Shown one piece after another: positions 52,483-63,139 of a stretch of DNA of 64,000 nt; the stretch's first letter is position 1; every line of letters starts with the position of its first letter. The translations under genes were made by a program, and so were the position numbers. The notes beneath the pieces were generated by a model. It was not told the origin of the DNA, did no database searches, and worked only from the letters and a program-made list of their open reading frames with translations. Source of the stretch: Candidatus Rokuibacteriota bacterium (lineage in GTDB: Bacteria > Methylomirabilota > Methylomirabilia > Rokubacteriales > CSP1-6); assembly GCA_016866775.1 (NCBI GenBank), contig VGLJ01000003.1, positions 1 through 64,000 on the forward strand. The letters run 5' to 3'.

Positions 52483-53164
52483 ATGACCACACGCGCGTTC
52501 ACTGTCGTCCTGCTGGCGCTCCTCCATCGCGATGCTCACCGCTCCGGCCTGGGCTGCTGACAAGGAGCCGCTCGGCGGCGAGTTCACCTTGATCCTCGGC
52601 GGCAGCACGGGGCCCTTCGGCACCGACGACGACTTCTCCATCGCCGGCTCGCTCGCGATCCCGCTCCTGTCCAAGGATCCTCTCTTCGGACAGGCGCTGC
52701 TCGGGGAGCTCCTGGTGGGCTACAGCAAGACGGAGGGCAACGTCACGAGCACCTCGCCTCTCACGGCCGTCGGGGCGCCGGCGGCGGCGGTGACCGGCAC
52801 CACGATCGAGATCACCACGCTCCAGGTCCTGCTCGGGTTCAAGTACCGCGTCGAAAGTCTCGGCCGGCTGCAGCCGTGGCTCTCCGCCGGCGCCGGCTTC
52901 AACGTGCTGCTGTGCCAGACGAAGGGCGCGTCGCTTGGCGGCGGGGATTTCGTGTGCGGCATCGCGCCGCTTCCCCCGGAGCTGCGGGCGCGCGACGTCC
53001 CGCGCGGGGAGGGGACGGTTCGCGCGAGCGCGACATTGGGCGTGGGCCTCGACTATCTGCTGACCGAGCGGTTCTTCGTCGGCGCGGAAGTGCGTCACAG
53101 CGTGCTGACCGGCGACAACGACGACTTCACGACCTACGGAGCGCGCGTCGGCTTCCGGTGGTGA
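52483..53164 (+). pseudogene. Outer-membrane beta-barrel protein gene with frameshift in the signal peptide
   Basis: ATG 52483 follows AAAGGA and starts a signal peptide (TTRAFTVVLLAL) whose frame ends in TGA at 52558. From about 52520 the frame one base later encodes the end of a signal peptide (IAMLTAPAWAAD) and a complete mature protein of about 195 residues with alternating strands and the C-terminal ARVGFRW typical of outer-membrane barrels. Removing one C from CTCCTCC at about 52518-52524 restores a perfect signal peptide. It is either a recent frameshift or a sequence error. Confidence 0.75.
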
Positions 53165-53192
53165 TCCACTCCGCGGGCCCGGCACTCGCGGA

Positions 53193-53261
53193 GGGCCCGG
53201 ATTCACTCCGGGCCCGGAGCGTTTGGGGGGCTTGGGGGGCCGCTGGAGGCGGCCCCCCAAG
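53193..53261. terminator. Paired hairpins between convergent genes, with G-rich palindromic repeat copy 3
   Basis: GGGCCCGG-N7-CCGGGCCC (53193-53215) is followed by CTTGGGGGGCCGC-N5-GCGGCCCCCCAAG (53231-53261), a 13-bp perfect stem. The region separates the barrel-protein gene from a kinase gene on the other strand and could stop transcription from both sides. The second hairpin shares the GGGGGGCTTGG core with the repeat at 34786. Confidence 0.65.
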
Positions 53262-53266
53262 TCGAA

Positions 53267-54664
53267 TCAATGCGCGCTCAAGAGCGCGAGGAGCTGGTCG
53301 AGGTTGATCGGCTTCGTCAGGTGCGCTTCGAAGCCCGCCTCGAGCGCGTGGCCGATGTCCTCCGGCTGGCCGTAGCCGGTCAGCGCGATCATGCGGGTGT
53401 CGCTGAACCAGGCGCGGCCGCGCATGCGGCGCGCGACCTCGAGCCCGTCGATGTCCGGCAGGCCGATGTCGCACAGCACGATCTGCGGCCGGAACGTCTC
53501 CGCGCGCGCGACCGCCTCCACGCCGGTTTCTACCGCTTCGACCTGCGCGCCCTCGATCTCGAGCATGAACTTCAGCACCTGCCGCGTGTCGCCGTTGTCC
53601 TCCACCACGAGCACGGTGCGGCCGTCGAGCCGCGTGGTGGTCGGGACGCGGCGCGGCGGCGGCGCGGGCGGCGCGGCGAGCGGCAGGCGCACGACGAAGC
53701 GCGCGCCGTAGCCGGGGCCTTCCGAGAAGGCTTCCACGGTGCCGCCGTGGAGCTCGGTCAGGCGCTTCACCAGGTCGAGGCCGATCCCGAGGCCGCCGCG
53801 CCGGCGCGACGTTCCGCCCTGGCGGAACGCCTCGAAGATCACCGCGAGGTCTTCAGGCGCGATGCCGTCGCCGGAGTCCTCCACTTCGAGCAGCGCCTCG
53901 CGATCCCGCGCCGTCAGGTGCACCGCGATCCGGCCGCCCGGCGGCGTGAACTTCACCGCGTTGGCGAGGAGGTGCGAGCCGATCTGCTGCACGCGCGCGC
54001 CGTCTCCTCACATGGGGACGGGCGCCGGCGGCAGCGTCACGACGAGGCGCGAGAGGTCGAGGAGATCGTCGACGAGCCGCACCTGCTGGCGGATGTTGCG
54101 GCGGATCGCGTCGAGCGCCTGCGTGGTGACGTCGTCGAGCCGCCCGTGACGCCGCAGCACCTCGGTCCAGCCGAGGATCGGCTGCAGCGGCGTGCGGAGC
54201 TCGTGCGAGAGCGCGGCGATGAACTCGTCCTTGAGCCGGTTGGCTTCCTCGGCGGTCTCGCGCGCCGCTTCGAGCTCGGTTTCGAGCTGCACCGTCGCCG
54301 TGACGTCGTGGACGACGCTCGCCGTGCCGGCGACGCGGCCGTCGTCCAGCAGCGGCACGGTGTTGATGGTGAACCACTCCGAGTGGCCGGGCGCGAGCTC
54401 GACGGTGAACCGGGGGTCGAGCACGTGCCGCCGCGTGGCGAGCGCCAGCGCGATCGGATCTTCCTCCGCGCTGAGCGGGACGCCGTCGCCCTTCGTCATC
54501 GGCCAGCGGAGCATCCGCTGCGCGAGCGGGACCCCGATGACCTTGTCCCAGCCGAAGCCCCGGACGCCCGCGGGATTGGCCCACGTGATCGTGCCCTGCG
54601 CGTCCGTGAGCATCACGGGCTCCGCCAGGGCGGCGAGGACGGAATGAGGCACGCCGCTCGTCAT
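53267..54664 (-). pseudogene. Disrupted hybrid histidine kinase (PAS-HisKA // HATPase-REC)
   Basis: The first frame (54008-54664) encodes a PAS domain and HisKA (AALSHELRTPLQPIL, LVDDLLDLSRL), then VVTLPPAPVPM and a TGA. The second (53267-53992, one base shifted) encodes VQQIGSHLLANAVKFTPPGG, the HATPase boxes (DSGDGI, GIGLDLV), and a REC domain (IVLCDIGLPDIDG, LTKPINL). About 40 residues normally found between LSR and the N box are missing, and the frame is broken at the junction. It lies 2 bases downstream of ntrX. Confidence 0.75.
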
Positions 54665-54666
54665 GG

Positions 54667-56028
<1,362 letters not shown>

Positions 56029-58260
56029 TCAGGCGCTCACGGGCGCCGGACTCGGCGCCGGCGCCACCGGGATCTCGATGACGAAGCGGCTGCCATGCGG
56101 AACATTGTCCTCCAGCCGGAGGGTCCCGGCGTGCTCGGCGACGATTTCCTGCACGATGGCCAAGCCGAGGCCCATGCCTGACGCCTTCGTCGAGTAGTAG
56201 GGCGCGAAGAGCTTCTCCCGCTCGCCGGCGGGGATGCCCGGGCCGCGGTCGCTCACGGTGATGCGCGCCCGGCGTCCCTCGTCGACCAGCGCGGTCTCGA
56301 CCTCGACGTCGCCCGTGCCCCGCACCGCGGCCACCGCGTTGTCGACGAGGTTCTGCACCGCGCGCCTGAGATGATCCGGGTCGACGTCGAGCAGGGGCAG
56401 GTCCTCCGGGTGGCGGGTCACCAGCGTCAGCGCCGGATGCGAGTCGCGATAGAGCGCGGCGACGCCGTCGACGATGGGCCGGACGTCCGTGGGCCGCGGC
56501 GTGTGCGCGGGCATGCGCGCGAAGCGCGAGAACTCGTCCACGAGGCGCTTGAGCGCGTCGACTTCCTGGACGATCGTCTCCGTGCACTCCTGGACCAGCG
56601 CGCGCTCGCCCGGCGTCTCGCCGAGGCGGCGGCGCAGCCGCTGCGCGGAGAGCTGGATGGGCGTGAGCGGGTTCTTGATCTCGTGCGCGATGCGCTGGGC
56701 GACCTCGCGCCACGCGGAGAGGCGCTGCGCCTTCAAGAGCTCGGTGAGGTCGTCGAAGACCACGACGGCGCCGGCGTAGTCGCCGTCGGGGCCGCGGAGC
56801 GCGGTCGCCATCGCGACCAGGGTCACGGAGGCGCCGTCGCGCCTGAGCGTCAGCTCGCGCTCGACGACGCCGGTGCGGAGCCGGCGCGTGCGCTCGACGA
56901 GCATCGCCACGTCGGTGACCTCGCTCCTGGCGAACACGGTCTCCACGGGCTTGCCGACGCTCGCGGCGTCGTCGAGGCCGAACATCCGCGCGGCCGCGCG
57001 GTTGATCGTGGTCACGCGGCCGTCCAGATCGAACGAGACGACGCCGGTCGTGATCGCCTCGAGCACCGTCTCGATGTAGTGCCGCCGCTCCTCCAGTTCC
57101 GTGTGCTTGTCCTGCAGCTCGAGGTACGCGGTCTCCAGCCGGCGCTTCGACTCGGACAGGTCGTCGGTCATGCGGTTGAAGGACTGGACGAGCACGCCGA
57201 TCTCGTCCTCGGCGCGCGCCTGCACCTTGTAGCGGAGGTTGCCCGCCGCGACCTCGCGCGTGCCCTCGGCCAGCTCGGCGATCGGGTCGGTGATCCCGCG
57301 CGCCAGGTGGAGCCCGAACCACGTGAACGAGAACACGACGATGAGCGTGAGCAGCAGGAAGAGCAGGATGTAGCTGCCCTTGATCGGGTTCTTCATCAGC
57401 CGGATCTGCTTGTAGTCCTTGAAGGCCTGCGAGATCGCGCGCACCTTCGCCTCGAGGCGCTCGGTGACGTGGGTGCCCACGACGACGACCGCCACGACCT
57501 CGCGGCGCCCGTCGCGTATCGCCCACACCGGCGCGACGGCCTCGACGAGGTCGCCCGAGGGCAGCTCGCGCACGGACGTCGTCTCCTGACCGCCCAGCCC
57601 TTGCCTGACCTGGATCTCGCCGACGCGGCGCAGCGGCTGGTCGCCGAGCACCGGATCCTTCACGTGCGCGAGCTCGCGCTGGTCGCGCGCGAGCACCGTG
57701 ATCGCCGAGAGGCCGACGAGGTCCTGGTGCTCCGCCAGATAGGCGAGCAGCGCGTCGCGGCGCGCGGGAGCCAGGAGCCCGTCGCGATCGATCACGCGCG
57801 CGACCTGGTGCGCCTGCCGCAGCGCCGCGACCTCGAGGCTGCGGTAGTACGTCTGCGCCACCGCCAGCGCCTGGTCGAGCGGCCGCTCCACCTGCGGCTT
57901 GAACCAGCCCTCGATCGACCGCCCGATGAAGTTCGACGCGATGATGAAGATGAGGATCGCCGGCGTCACCGCGAGCAGCACGAACGAGATGACGAGCTTC
58001 AGCTTGAACTTCGAGCCGAGCACCTTGTGGCGGCGCTCGGACCAGAGCTTCAGGAGGTTCCGGAACAGCAGGACGAGCAGCAGCAGGAAGACGATCAGGT
58101 TCAGGTTGAGCAGCGCGATGATCGCGACGTTCGAGGCGACCGGAATGTCCGGCGCGCGCACGCCGAGGTCGAAGGCGCTGGCCACACCCAGCAGCAGGAG
58201 GAACCCCGTGATGACCACGAGGTTCCGCTTGCGCCGGCTCGCCTCGCTCAGGAGCGGCAT
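56029..58260 (-). CDS. ntrY: Sensor histidine kinase NtrY
   Basis: The 743-residue kinase has three N-terminal membrane helices, a large periplasmic region, a fourth helix near 295-315, HAMP, PAS, HisKA with His526 (RIAHEIKNPLTPIQLSAQRL), and an HATPase domain (LVDNAVAAVRGTG, DRGPGI, GMGLGL). The order and HEIKNPLTPI sequence are those of NtrY. It is directly followed by ntrX. Confidence 0.95.
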   Translation of the reverse strand: MPLLSEASRRKRNLVVITGFLLLLGVASAFDLGVRAPDIPVASNVAIIALLNLNLIVFLLLLVLLFRNLLKLWSERRHKVLGSKFKLKLVISFVLLAVTPAILIFIIASNFIGRSIEGWFKPQVERPLDQALAVAQTYYRSLEVAALRQAHQVARVIDRDGLLAPARRDALLAYLAEHQDLVGLSAITVLARDQRELAHVKDPVLGDQPLRRVGEIQVRQGLGGQETTSVRELPSGDLVEAVAPVWAIRDGRREVVAVVVVGTHVTERLEAKVRAISQAFKDYKQIRLMKNPIKGSYILLFLLLTLIVVFSFTWFGLHLARGITDPIAELAEGTREVAAGNLRYKVQARAEDEIGVLVQSFNRMTDDLSESKRRLETAYLELQDKHTELEERRHYIETVLEAITTGVVSFDLDGRVTTINRAAARMFGLDDAASVGKPVETVFARSEVTDVAMLVERTRRLRTGVVERELTLRRDGASVTLVAMATALRGPDGDYAGAVVVFDDLTELLKAQRLSAWREVAQRIAHEIKNPLTPIQLSAQRLRRRLGETPGERALVQECTETIVQEVDALKRLVDEFSRFARMPAHTPRPTDVRPIVDGVAALYRDSHPALTLVTRHPEDLPLLDVDPDHLRRAVQNLVDNAVAAVRGTGDVEVETALVDEGRRARITVSDRGPGIPAGEREKLFAPYYSTKASGMGLGLAIVQEIVAEHAGTLRLEDNVPHGSRFVIEIPVAPAPSPAPVSA

Positions 58261-58332
58261 AGACGGCGATTATAGAACGCGGCCGTCATCGGGCCGGCGC
58301 TTCTCGGGAGGAAAAGACGCGTTGTTTTCCGG

Positions 58333-59259
58333 CTAGATCGAGGCCGGGGAGGGGGCGCGCTGCAGCCGCTCGTCCACCGTCGCCGGACGCAGCACCGTCA
58401 CCGTCGCCGGGCGGCGCTCGAGGCCCAGCGCGCGCTGGATCGCGACCACCAGCTCGTAGTTCAGCGCGTGGCCGGCGTTGCGGGCGACGACATGGCCGAG
58501 CACCGGCCGCCCGAGCAGCCCGAGATCGCCGACGAGGTCGAGCACCTTGTGGCGGACGAACTCGTCGCGATAGCGCAGGCCGTTCAGCACGCCGCCGTTG
58601 CCCACGCCGATCGTGTTGTCGAGCGACACGCCCTGCGCGAGGCCGCGCTTGCGGATGGCACCCAGATCCTTCAGGAACCCGTACGTCCGCGCGGGCGCGA
58701 AGTCCTGGATGAACGAGCGCTCCGTCGCGGTCCACGAGAGCGCCTGCGTGCCGATCGCCGGGTGATCGTTGTCGAGCGTGTAGCTGATGCGCAGGCGGTC
58801 GGCGGGCACGATCTGCAGCCAGCGGCTCTCGGTCCCGACGCGGATCGGGTAGGGGACGGTGACCGGCCGGCGGCGCGCGTTGAGGCGCGTGCGGCCCGCG
58901 GAGAGCAGCAGCGCGACGAACGGCTTGGCGCTGCCATCCATCGCCGGCACTTCGGTCGCGTCGAGCCGGATGTCCAGGTTGTCGATCCCGAGACCGGCCG
59001 CGGCCGCCAGCAGGTGCTCCACGGTCTGGATGCGGACGGCGCCGCGGCCGAGCGTGGTCGCGTAGTGCGAATCGACGACGCTCTCGGGTGCGGCGGGAAT
59101 CGGCTCGCTCTCGACGCAGAGCGTGCCGGGCGCCGAGACGCGGAACACGAGGCCCGTGTCCGCCGGCGCCGGGCTCAGCATCAGCCGGACGGGCTTGCCG
59201 GAGTGAAGGCCGATGCCGTCGAGGCTGACGGCCTTCCGGATCGTCCGCTGATAATCCAT
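58333..59259 (-). CDS. lpxC: UDP-3-O-acyl-N-acetylglucosamine deacetylase LpxC
   Basis: LpxC performs the committed step of lipid A synthesis, so the cell should have an LPS outer membrane. The 308-residue zinc enzyme begins MDYQRTIRKAVSLDGIGLHSG and has QTVEHLLAAAAGLGIDN with the first zinc His, RHKVLDLVGDLGLLG with the second His and the Asp, and NAGHALN with the catalytic His. ATG 59259 is chosen for the canonical start. Confidence 0.96.
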   Translation of the reverse strand: MDYQRTIRKAVSLDGIGLHSGKPVRLMLSPAPADTGLVFRVSAPGTLCVESEPIPAAPESVVDSHYATTLGRGAVRIQTVEHLLAAAAGLGIDNLDIRLDATEVPAMDGSAKPFVALLLSAGRTRLNARRRPVTVPYPIRVGTESRWLQIVPADRLRISYTLDNDHPAIGTQALSWTATERSFIQDFAPARTYGFLKDLGAIRKRGLAQGVSLDNTIGVGNGGVLNGLRYRDEFVRHKVLDLVGDLGLLGRPVLGHVVARNAGHALNYELVVAIQRALGLERRPATVTVLRPATVDERLQRAPSPASI

Positions 59260-59361
59260 CCCGCGATCTCTCAGGCAACGCCGGTGCCAGACCGGCGGAT
59301 CGTTGTGATTCGAGAGCTTACAACGAGCCTGCGCCGTCGACGGCCCGGCGGCGATGCGCGA

Positions 59362-59392
59362 ATGAGACACGTTCGGACGTGAGCCGTCTCAT
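59362..59392. terminator. Hairpin just after the archease stop codon
   Basis: ATGAGA-CACGT-TCGG-ACGTG-AGCCG-TCTCAT (59362-59392) folds into an interrupted stem with a TCGG tetraloop, beginning right next to the TAA of the archease gene (59393-59395). It may stop the hrcA-archease transcript. No T-run follows. Confidence 0.4.
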
Positions 59393-59806
59393 TTACACAT
59401 CGACGACCACGCGCACGTCGACGCGCCCGTCGCGCTCGGCCACCTCGACGTGGTGGTGGGTCACGGCCTTGACGATCGTTCCCAGCGGATGCCGGGCCGG
59501 ATCGAGCGGCTCGCCATGGAGCAGGCCGTGGACGAGATCGTCGCGGCACGTGTCGACCTCCACGCGCGCGACCGCGAAGCCTTCGATCTCGTGCACGTAC
59601 AGGCACTCGTTGAGCCAGTTGACGAGCAGCGCCTCGGGCGAGGCGCCCTGCGCGCGGGCCTCGCGTGTTTCGGTCGCGGCGACGGCCGCCGGCGGGACGA
59701 CGAGCGCGAACACGCCTTCCGCCGCACGCGCGAACGCCTCGGCGCGCGAGGGACCCCACGCGTGCACGCCGACATCCGCCTCGACGTCGAAGTGCTCCCA
59801 GCTCAT
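59393..59806 (-). CDS. Archease family protein
   Basis: The 137-residue protein matches archease, the activator of the RNA ligase RtcB: EHFDVEADVGVHAWG, AFARAAEGVFALVV, LVNWLNECLYVHE and VKAVTHHHVEV, with the acidic metal-binding residues. ATG 59806 overlaps the rsmE stop. No rtcB gene is in the window, so the partner must lie elsewhere or the protein has another client. Confidence 0.88.
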   Translation of the reverse strand: MSWEHFDVEADVGVHAWGPSRAEAFARAAEGVFALVVPPAAVAATETREARAQGASPEALLVNWLNECLYVHEIEGFAVARVEVDTCRDDLVHGLLHGEPLDPARHPLGTIVKAVTHHHVEVAERDGRVDVRVVVDV

Positions 59807-60546
59807 TTCAGGTCGCCGTACGCGAACTGGAGCGCCGCGACGATCGCCGGCCCCGCCGTCTCCGTGCGGAGAATGCGCGGACCGAAGCCGGCGATGCGCC
59901 AGCCGGCGCGGCGCGCGGCGTCGACCTCGTCGCGCGTGAGCCCTCCCTCGGGGCCGACGATCACCATCGCGCCGCGCGGGACGTCCGCGTTCGCCAGGCC
60001 CTGTCCGAGCGGCGCGCCTTCCTGCTCCCAGAGGCACAGCCGGAGCATCGACGCCGGCGCCGGCTCGGTGATCCAGTCCGCGAGCGGGCGCACCGCGTCG
60101 ATCTCGGGAAGTCGCGCGCGTCCGCACTGCTTCGCGGCCTCGCGCGCCACGCGCTGCCAGCGGGTCAGACGCGTCGCCGCGCGCGCGGCTTCGAGCCGCA
60201 CGACGGTGCGCGCGGTGATCGCCGGCGCGACGCGCGCGACGCCGAGCTCCGTCGCCGCGCGGATGATCGCCTCCATCTTGTCGCCCTTCGGCAGGCCCTG
60301 GATCAGCGTCACCGGAAACGGCGACTCGGTGTCACGCGTGGCCACGCCGACGATCGTGCCCGTGGCTTCGACGGCGACCTGCTCGAGCCGCACGGTGAAG
60401 TCGCGGCCGCTCCCGTCGACGGCGACGACGGTGTCGCCGGGCTTCAGGCGCAGCACGCGCGCCAGGTGGCGGCTCTCCTCGCGATCGAACGTGACGTGAT
60501 CGCCGCGCCGCCGCTCGGGTGCGATCGTGAAGCGCCGCATCGTCAC
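59803..60546 (-). CDS. rsmE: 16S rRNA (uracil-N3)-methyltransferase RsmE
   Basis: RsmE methylates U1498 of 16S rRNA. The 247-residue SPOUT protein has HLARVLRLKPGD, LPKGDKMEAIIRAATELGV and the knot sequence IVGPEGGLTRDEV and LGxRILRTETA-like GPRILRTETAGP. GTG 60546 or ATG 60540 may start it; the latter gives MRRFTIAPE, a common N-terminus. It follows prmA by 16 bases, the usual order after dnaJ-prmA. Confidence 0.96.
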   Translation of the reverse strand: MTMRRFTIAPERRRGDHVTFDREESRHLARVLRLKPGDTVVAVDGSGRDFTVRLEQVAVEATGTIVGVATRDTESPFPVTLIQGLPKGDKMEAIIRAATELGVARVAPAITARTVVRLEAARAATRLTRWQRVAREAAKQCGRARLPEIDAVRPLADWITEPAPASMLRLCLWEQEGAPLGQGLANADVPRGAMVIVGPEGGLTRDEVDAARRAGWRIAGFGPRILRTETAGPAIVAALQFAYGDLK

Positions 60547-60562
60547 GCGAGGCCCCGAGCGA

Positions 60563-61483
60563 TCACCGATCGCCCGGCTCCAGCACGAGCGTGCTCCATC
60601 CCTCGCGCGTGATCGTGTCCCGCCGGCGCCAGGCGTCCGCGGCGAGCATCCGCTCGACCTCCTCCGCTTCGGCGTCGAGGATGCCGCCGAGGATCAATGC
60701 GCCTCCCGCGGTGACGTAACGCGCGTAGCGTGAGGCGAGGCTCCGATGCGCGGCGGTGATCAGGTTCGCGACGACGAGCGGCGCGGGGACGGCGCCCGGC
60801 GCCGGCGCGACGTCCATCGTCGCCGCGTCGTCGACTCGACACGAAACGCGCCCGGCGACGTCGTTGCGCACGGCGTTCGCGGCCGCGGCGGCGATCGCAT
60901 CCGGGTCTTCGTCGATCGCGAGCACCGCGCTCACCCCGACGCGCGCGAGCGCGATCGCGAGGATGCCGGAGCCGGTGCCGAGATCCACCGCGTGAGACGG
61001 CGTCTCCCGCTCGACGACACGCTCGATCGCTTCGAGACAGCCCGCCGTGCTGCCGTGGTGCCCGGTGCCGAAGGCCCGCCCGGGCTCGATCACGAGCACG
61101 ACGCGCCCGCTCCGGGACGTCGCGTCCAGCGTGGCGAGCTCCCAGGGCGGCGCGATCACGAAGCGCCGGCCGACGGCGATGGGGCGGAAGTGCTCACGCC
61201 ACGCGTCGGCCCACCCGCTGTCCTCGAGCGAGACCACGCGCGGGCGCCCGATCGCACCGAAGCCGAGCGCGGCGAGTCCGTCGGTATACGCGGTGACGTG
61301 CTCGGTGAGGATCGCGGGCGGCATCGTCTCGGGAAAGAACGCGCGCAGCTCCGGCGGCTCGCCGGGGCGCTCTTCCTCGACGACGCCCAGCGCGCCCGTT
61401 TCCCAGAGAAAGTTCGTGAGACCTTCGGTGGCGCCGGCCGGCGCCGTCAGCGTGAGCTCCCAGTAGCGGGCGAGGGCGCGCAC
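60563..61483 (-). CDS. prmA: Ribosomal protein L11 methyltransferase
   Basis: PrmA trimethylates L11. The 306-residue protein has a small N-terminal domain (YWELTLTAPAGATEGLTNFL) and the SAM domain with GRAFGTGHHGSTAGCLEA, AVDLGTGSGILAIALA and ANLITAAH (usually ANI...). GTG 61483 starts 2 bases after dnaJ ends. Confidence 0.95.
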   Translation of the reverse strand: MRALARYWELTLTAPAGATEGLTNFLWETGALGVVEEERPGEPPELRAFFPETMPPAILTEHVTAYTDGLAALGFGAIGRPRVVSLEDSGWADAWREHFRPIAVGRRFVIAPPWELATLDATSRSGRVVLVIEPGRAFGTGHHGSTAGCLEAIERVVERETPSHAVDLGTGSGILAIALARVGVSAVLAIDEDPDAIAAAAANAVRNDVAGRVSCRVDDAATMDVAPAPGAVPAPLVVANLITAAHRSLASRYARYVTAGGALILGGILDAEAEEVERMLAADAWRRRDTITREGWSTLVLEPGDR

Positions 61484-61485
61484 CG

Positions 61486-62577
61486 CTACTCCAGAATCTT
61501 TTTCATCCGCTCCAGGAAGGAGGTGAGGAGAGGCCCGCGCTGCCCGCTCGACGCCTTGTCGTACGCGTCGAGCGCTTCGCGCTGCTTCGCGTTGAGCTTC
61601 TGCGGCACTTCGAGGACGAGGCGATAGCACGCGTCGCCGTGGCCGCGGCCGCGCAGGTGCGGCAGGCCCTTGCCGCGGAGCCGGAGCACCTGCTGAGGCT
61701 GCGTGCCCGCCGGGATCTTCAGCGTCTCGGAGCCGGCGAGGACCGGAACGTCGACGTCGGCGCCGAGCGCGAGCTGCGGGAACGAGACCGGCACGTCGCA
61801 GACGAGGTCGACGCCGTGCCGCGTGAAGATCGCGTGATCGCGGATGCGCACGAGCACGTAGAGATCGCCGTGCGGCCCGCCGTGCACGCCGGCCGAGCCT
61901 TCGCCGCTGAGGCGGAGCTGCATGCCGTCCTCGATGCCGGCGGGGATCTTGATGCCGAGCAGCCGCTCGGAGCGCTGGCGCCCTTCGCCGCGGCACGTCT
62001 TGCACGGGCTCTTGTTGATCTCGCCCTCGCCCTGGCACTTCGGGCACGTGCGCGCGACGGTGAGGAAGCCCTGGCTGAAGCGCACCTGGCCCTGGCCGCG
62101 GCAGGTCTCGCACGTCGTGCGCGTCGAGCCGGGCTCACCGCCGGTGCCGCGGCAGGTCTCGCACGCTTCGAGACGCGGGACCTGCACTTTCGTCTCGATG
62201 CCGGTGGCCGCTTCCTCCAGCGTGATCTTCAGCTCGTACTGGAGATCGTCGCCGCGCGCCGCGCGCGGCCGCCGCGCGCGGCCGCCGCCCGCGAAGAAGT
62301 TCTCGAAGATGTCCTCGAAGAGCGTGCCGAAGCCGCCGCCGTCGAACCCGCCGCCCGCGCCCGGCGCCACGCCGAAGCGGTCGTAGTGCGCGCGCTTGTC
62401 GGCATCCGAGAGCACGGCGTACGCCTCGCTGATCTGCTTGAAGCGTTCCTCGGCGGCCTTGTCCCCGGCGTTCTTGTCGGGGTGGTACTGCATCGCGAGC
62501 TGGCGATAGGCGCGCTTGAGCTCGGCGTCACTGGCTTCGCGCCCGACGCCCAGCACCTCGTAGTAGTCGGTGGCCAC
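61486..62577 (-). CDS. dnaJ: Chaperone DnaJ
   Basis: DnaJ stimulates DnaK. The 363-residue protein has a J domain with YHPDKN, a G/F region ([10 protein letters not shown]), four zinc CxxCxGxG repeats ([36 protein letters not shown]) and a C-terminal substrate domain. GTG 62577 starts 3 bases after grpE. dnaK is not between grpE and dnaJ as in the common order. Confidence 0.96.
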   Translation of the reverse strand: MATDYYEVLGVGREASDAELKRAYRQLAMQYHPDKNAGDKAAEERFKQISEAYAVLSDADKRAHYDRFGVAPGAGGGFDGGGFGTLFEDIFENFFAGGGRARRPRAARGDDLQYELKITLEEAATGIETKVQVPRLEACETCRGTGGEPGSTRTTCETCRGQGQVRFSQGFLTVARTCPKCQGEGEINKSPCKTCRGEGRQRSERLLGIKIPAGIEDGMQLRLSGEGSAGVHGGPHGDLYVLVRIRDHAIFTRHGVDLVCDVPVSFPQLALGADVDVPVLAGSETLKIPAGTQPQQVLRLRGKGLPHLRGRGHGDACYRLVLEVPQKLNAKQREALDAYDKASSGQRGPLLTSFLERMKKILE

Positions 62578-62580
62578 GAG

Positions 62581-63111
62581 CTAGGCCGCGTCCTCGTCGG
62601 GCGCCGCCGCGACGGCCACCTGGGCCGGGCGCAGCACGCGTCCACGCAGCGAGTAGCCGGGCACGGTCTCGCCCACGACCGTGTCGGGCTCCTTGTCGAG
62701 GCTCACCACGCGCGCGATCGCTTCGTGGTGATTCGGATCGAAGCGCTCGCCGAGGGCCGAGTAGCGGGTGACGCCGTGGCGCTCGAGGACCTTCAGGAAC
62801 TCGCGGCGGATCAGGTCCACGCCGTCGACGATCGCCGAGGACTCGCCCGCCGCGCGCGCGGCGTCGAGCGCACGGTCGAGGTTGTCGATGACGGGGATGA
62901 CGTCGCGCACGAGGGTCTCGGCGGCGAAGCGGACGGCGTCCTCGCGGTCGCGCTGCGCGCGCCGCCGGGTGTTGTCCGCCTCGGCCAGCGCACGGAGCAG
63001 ACGGTCGTTCTTCTCGGCGAGCTCGCGGCGGAGCTCGTCGATCTCGGGCGTGCCGCCGGGAGCTTCCGTCCCGCGGCCGTCCATGGCGGTGCGATCGTCG
63101 CCGGATTCCAT
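62581..63111 (-). CDS. grpE: Nucleotide exchange factor GrpE
   Basis: GrpE releases ADP from DnaK. The 176-residue protein has a long N-terminal helix (LAEKNDRLLRALAEADNTRR), the four-helix part (VRDVIPVIDNLDRALDAA) and the C-terminal beta region (FDPNHHEAIARV, GYSLRGRVLRPAQVAVA). It lies between hrcA and dnaJ, probably in one heat-shock operon. Confidence 0.96.
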   Translation of the reverse strand: MESGDDRTAMDGRGTEAPGGTPEIDELRRELAEKNDRLLRALAEADNTRRRAQRDREDAVRFAAETLVRDVIPVIDNLDRALDAARAAGESSAIVDGVDLIRREFLKVLERHGVTRYSALGERFDPNHHEAIARVVSLDKEPDTVVGETVPGYSLRGRVLRPAQVAVAAAPDEDAA

Positions 63112-63139
63112 GAGGGAAATTATAGCAACCGCTTCGCGG

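Noticed and set aside
53193-53261. CRISPR or tandem repeat array
   Set aside because: The repeated G- and C-runs form two adjacent hairpins only; there are no spaced identical units.
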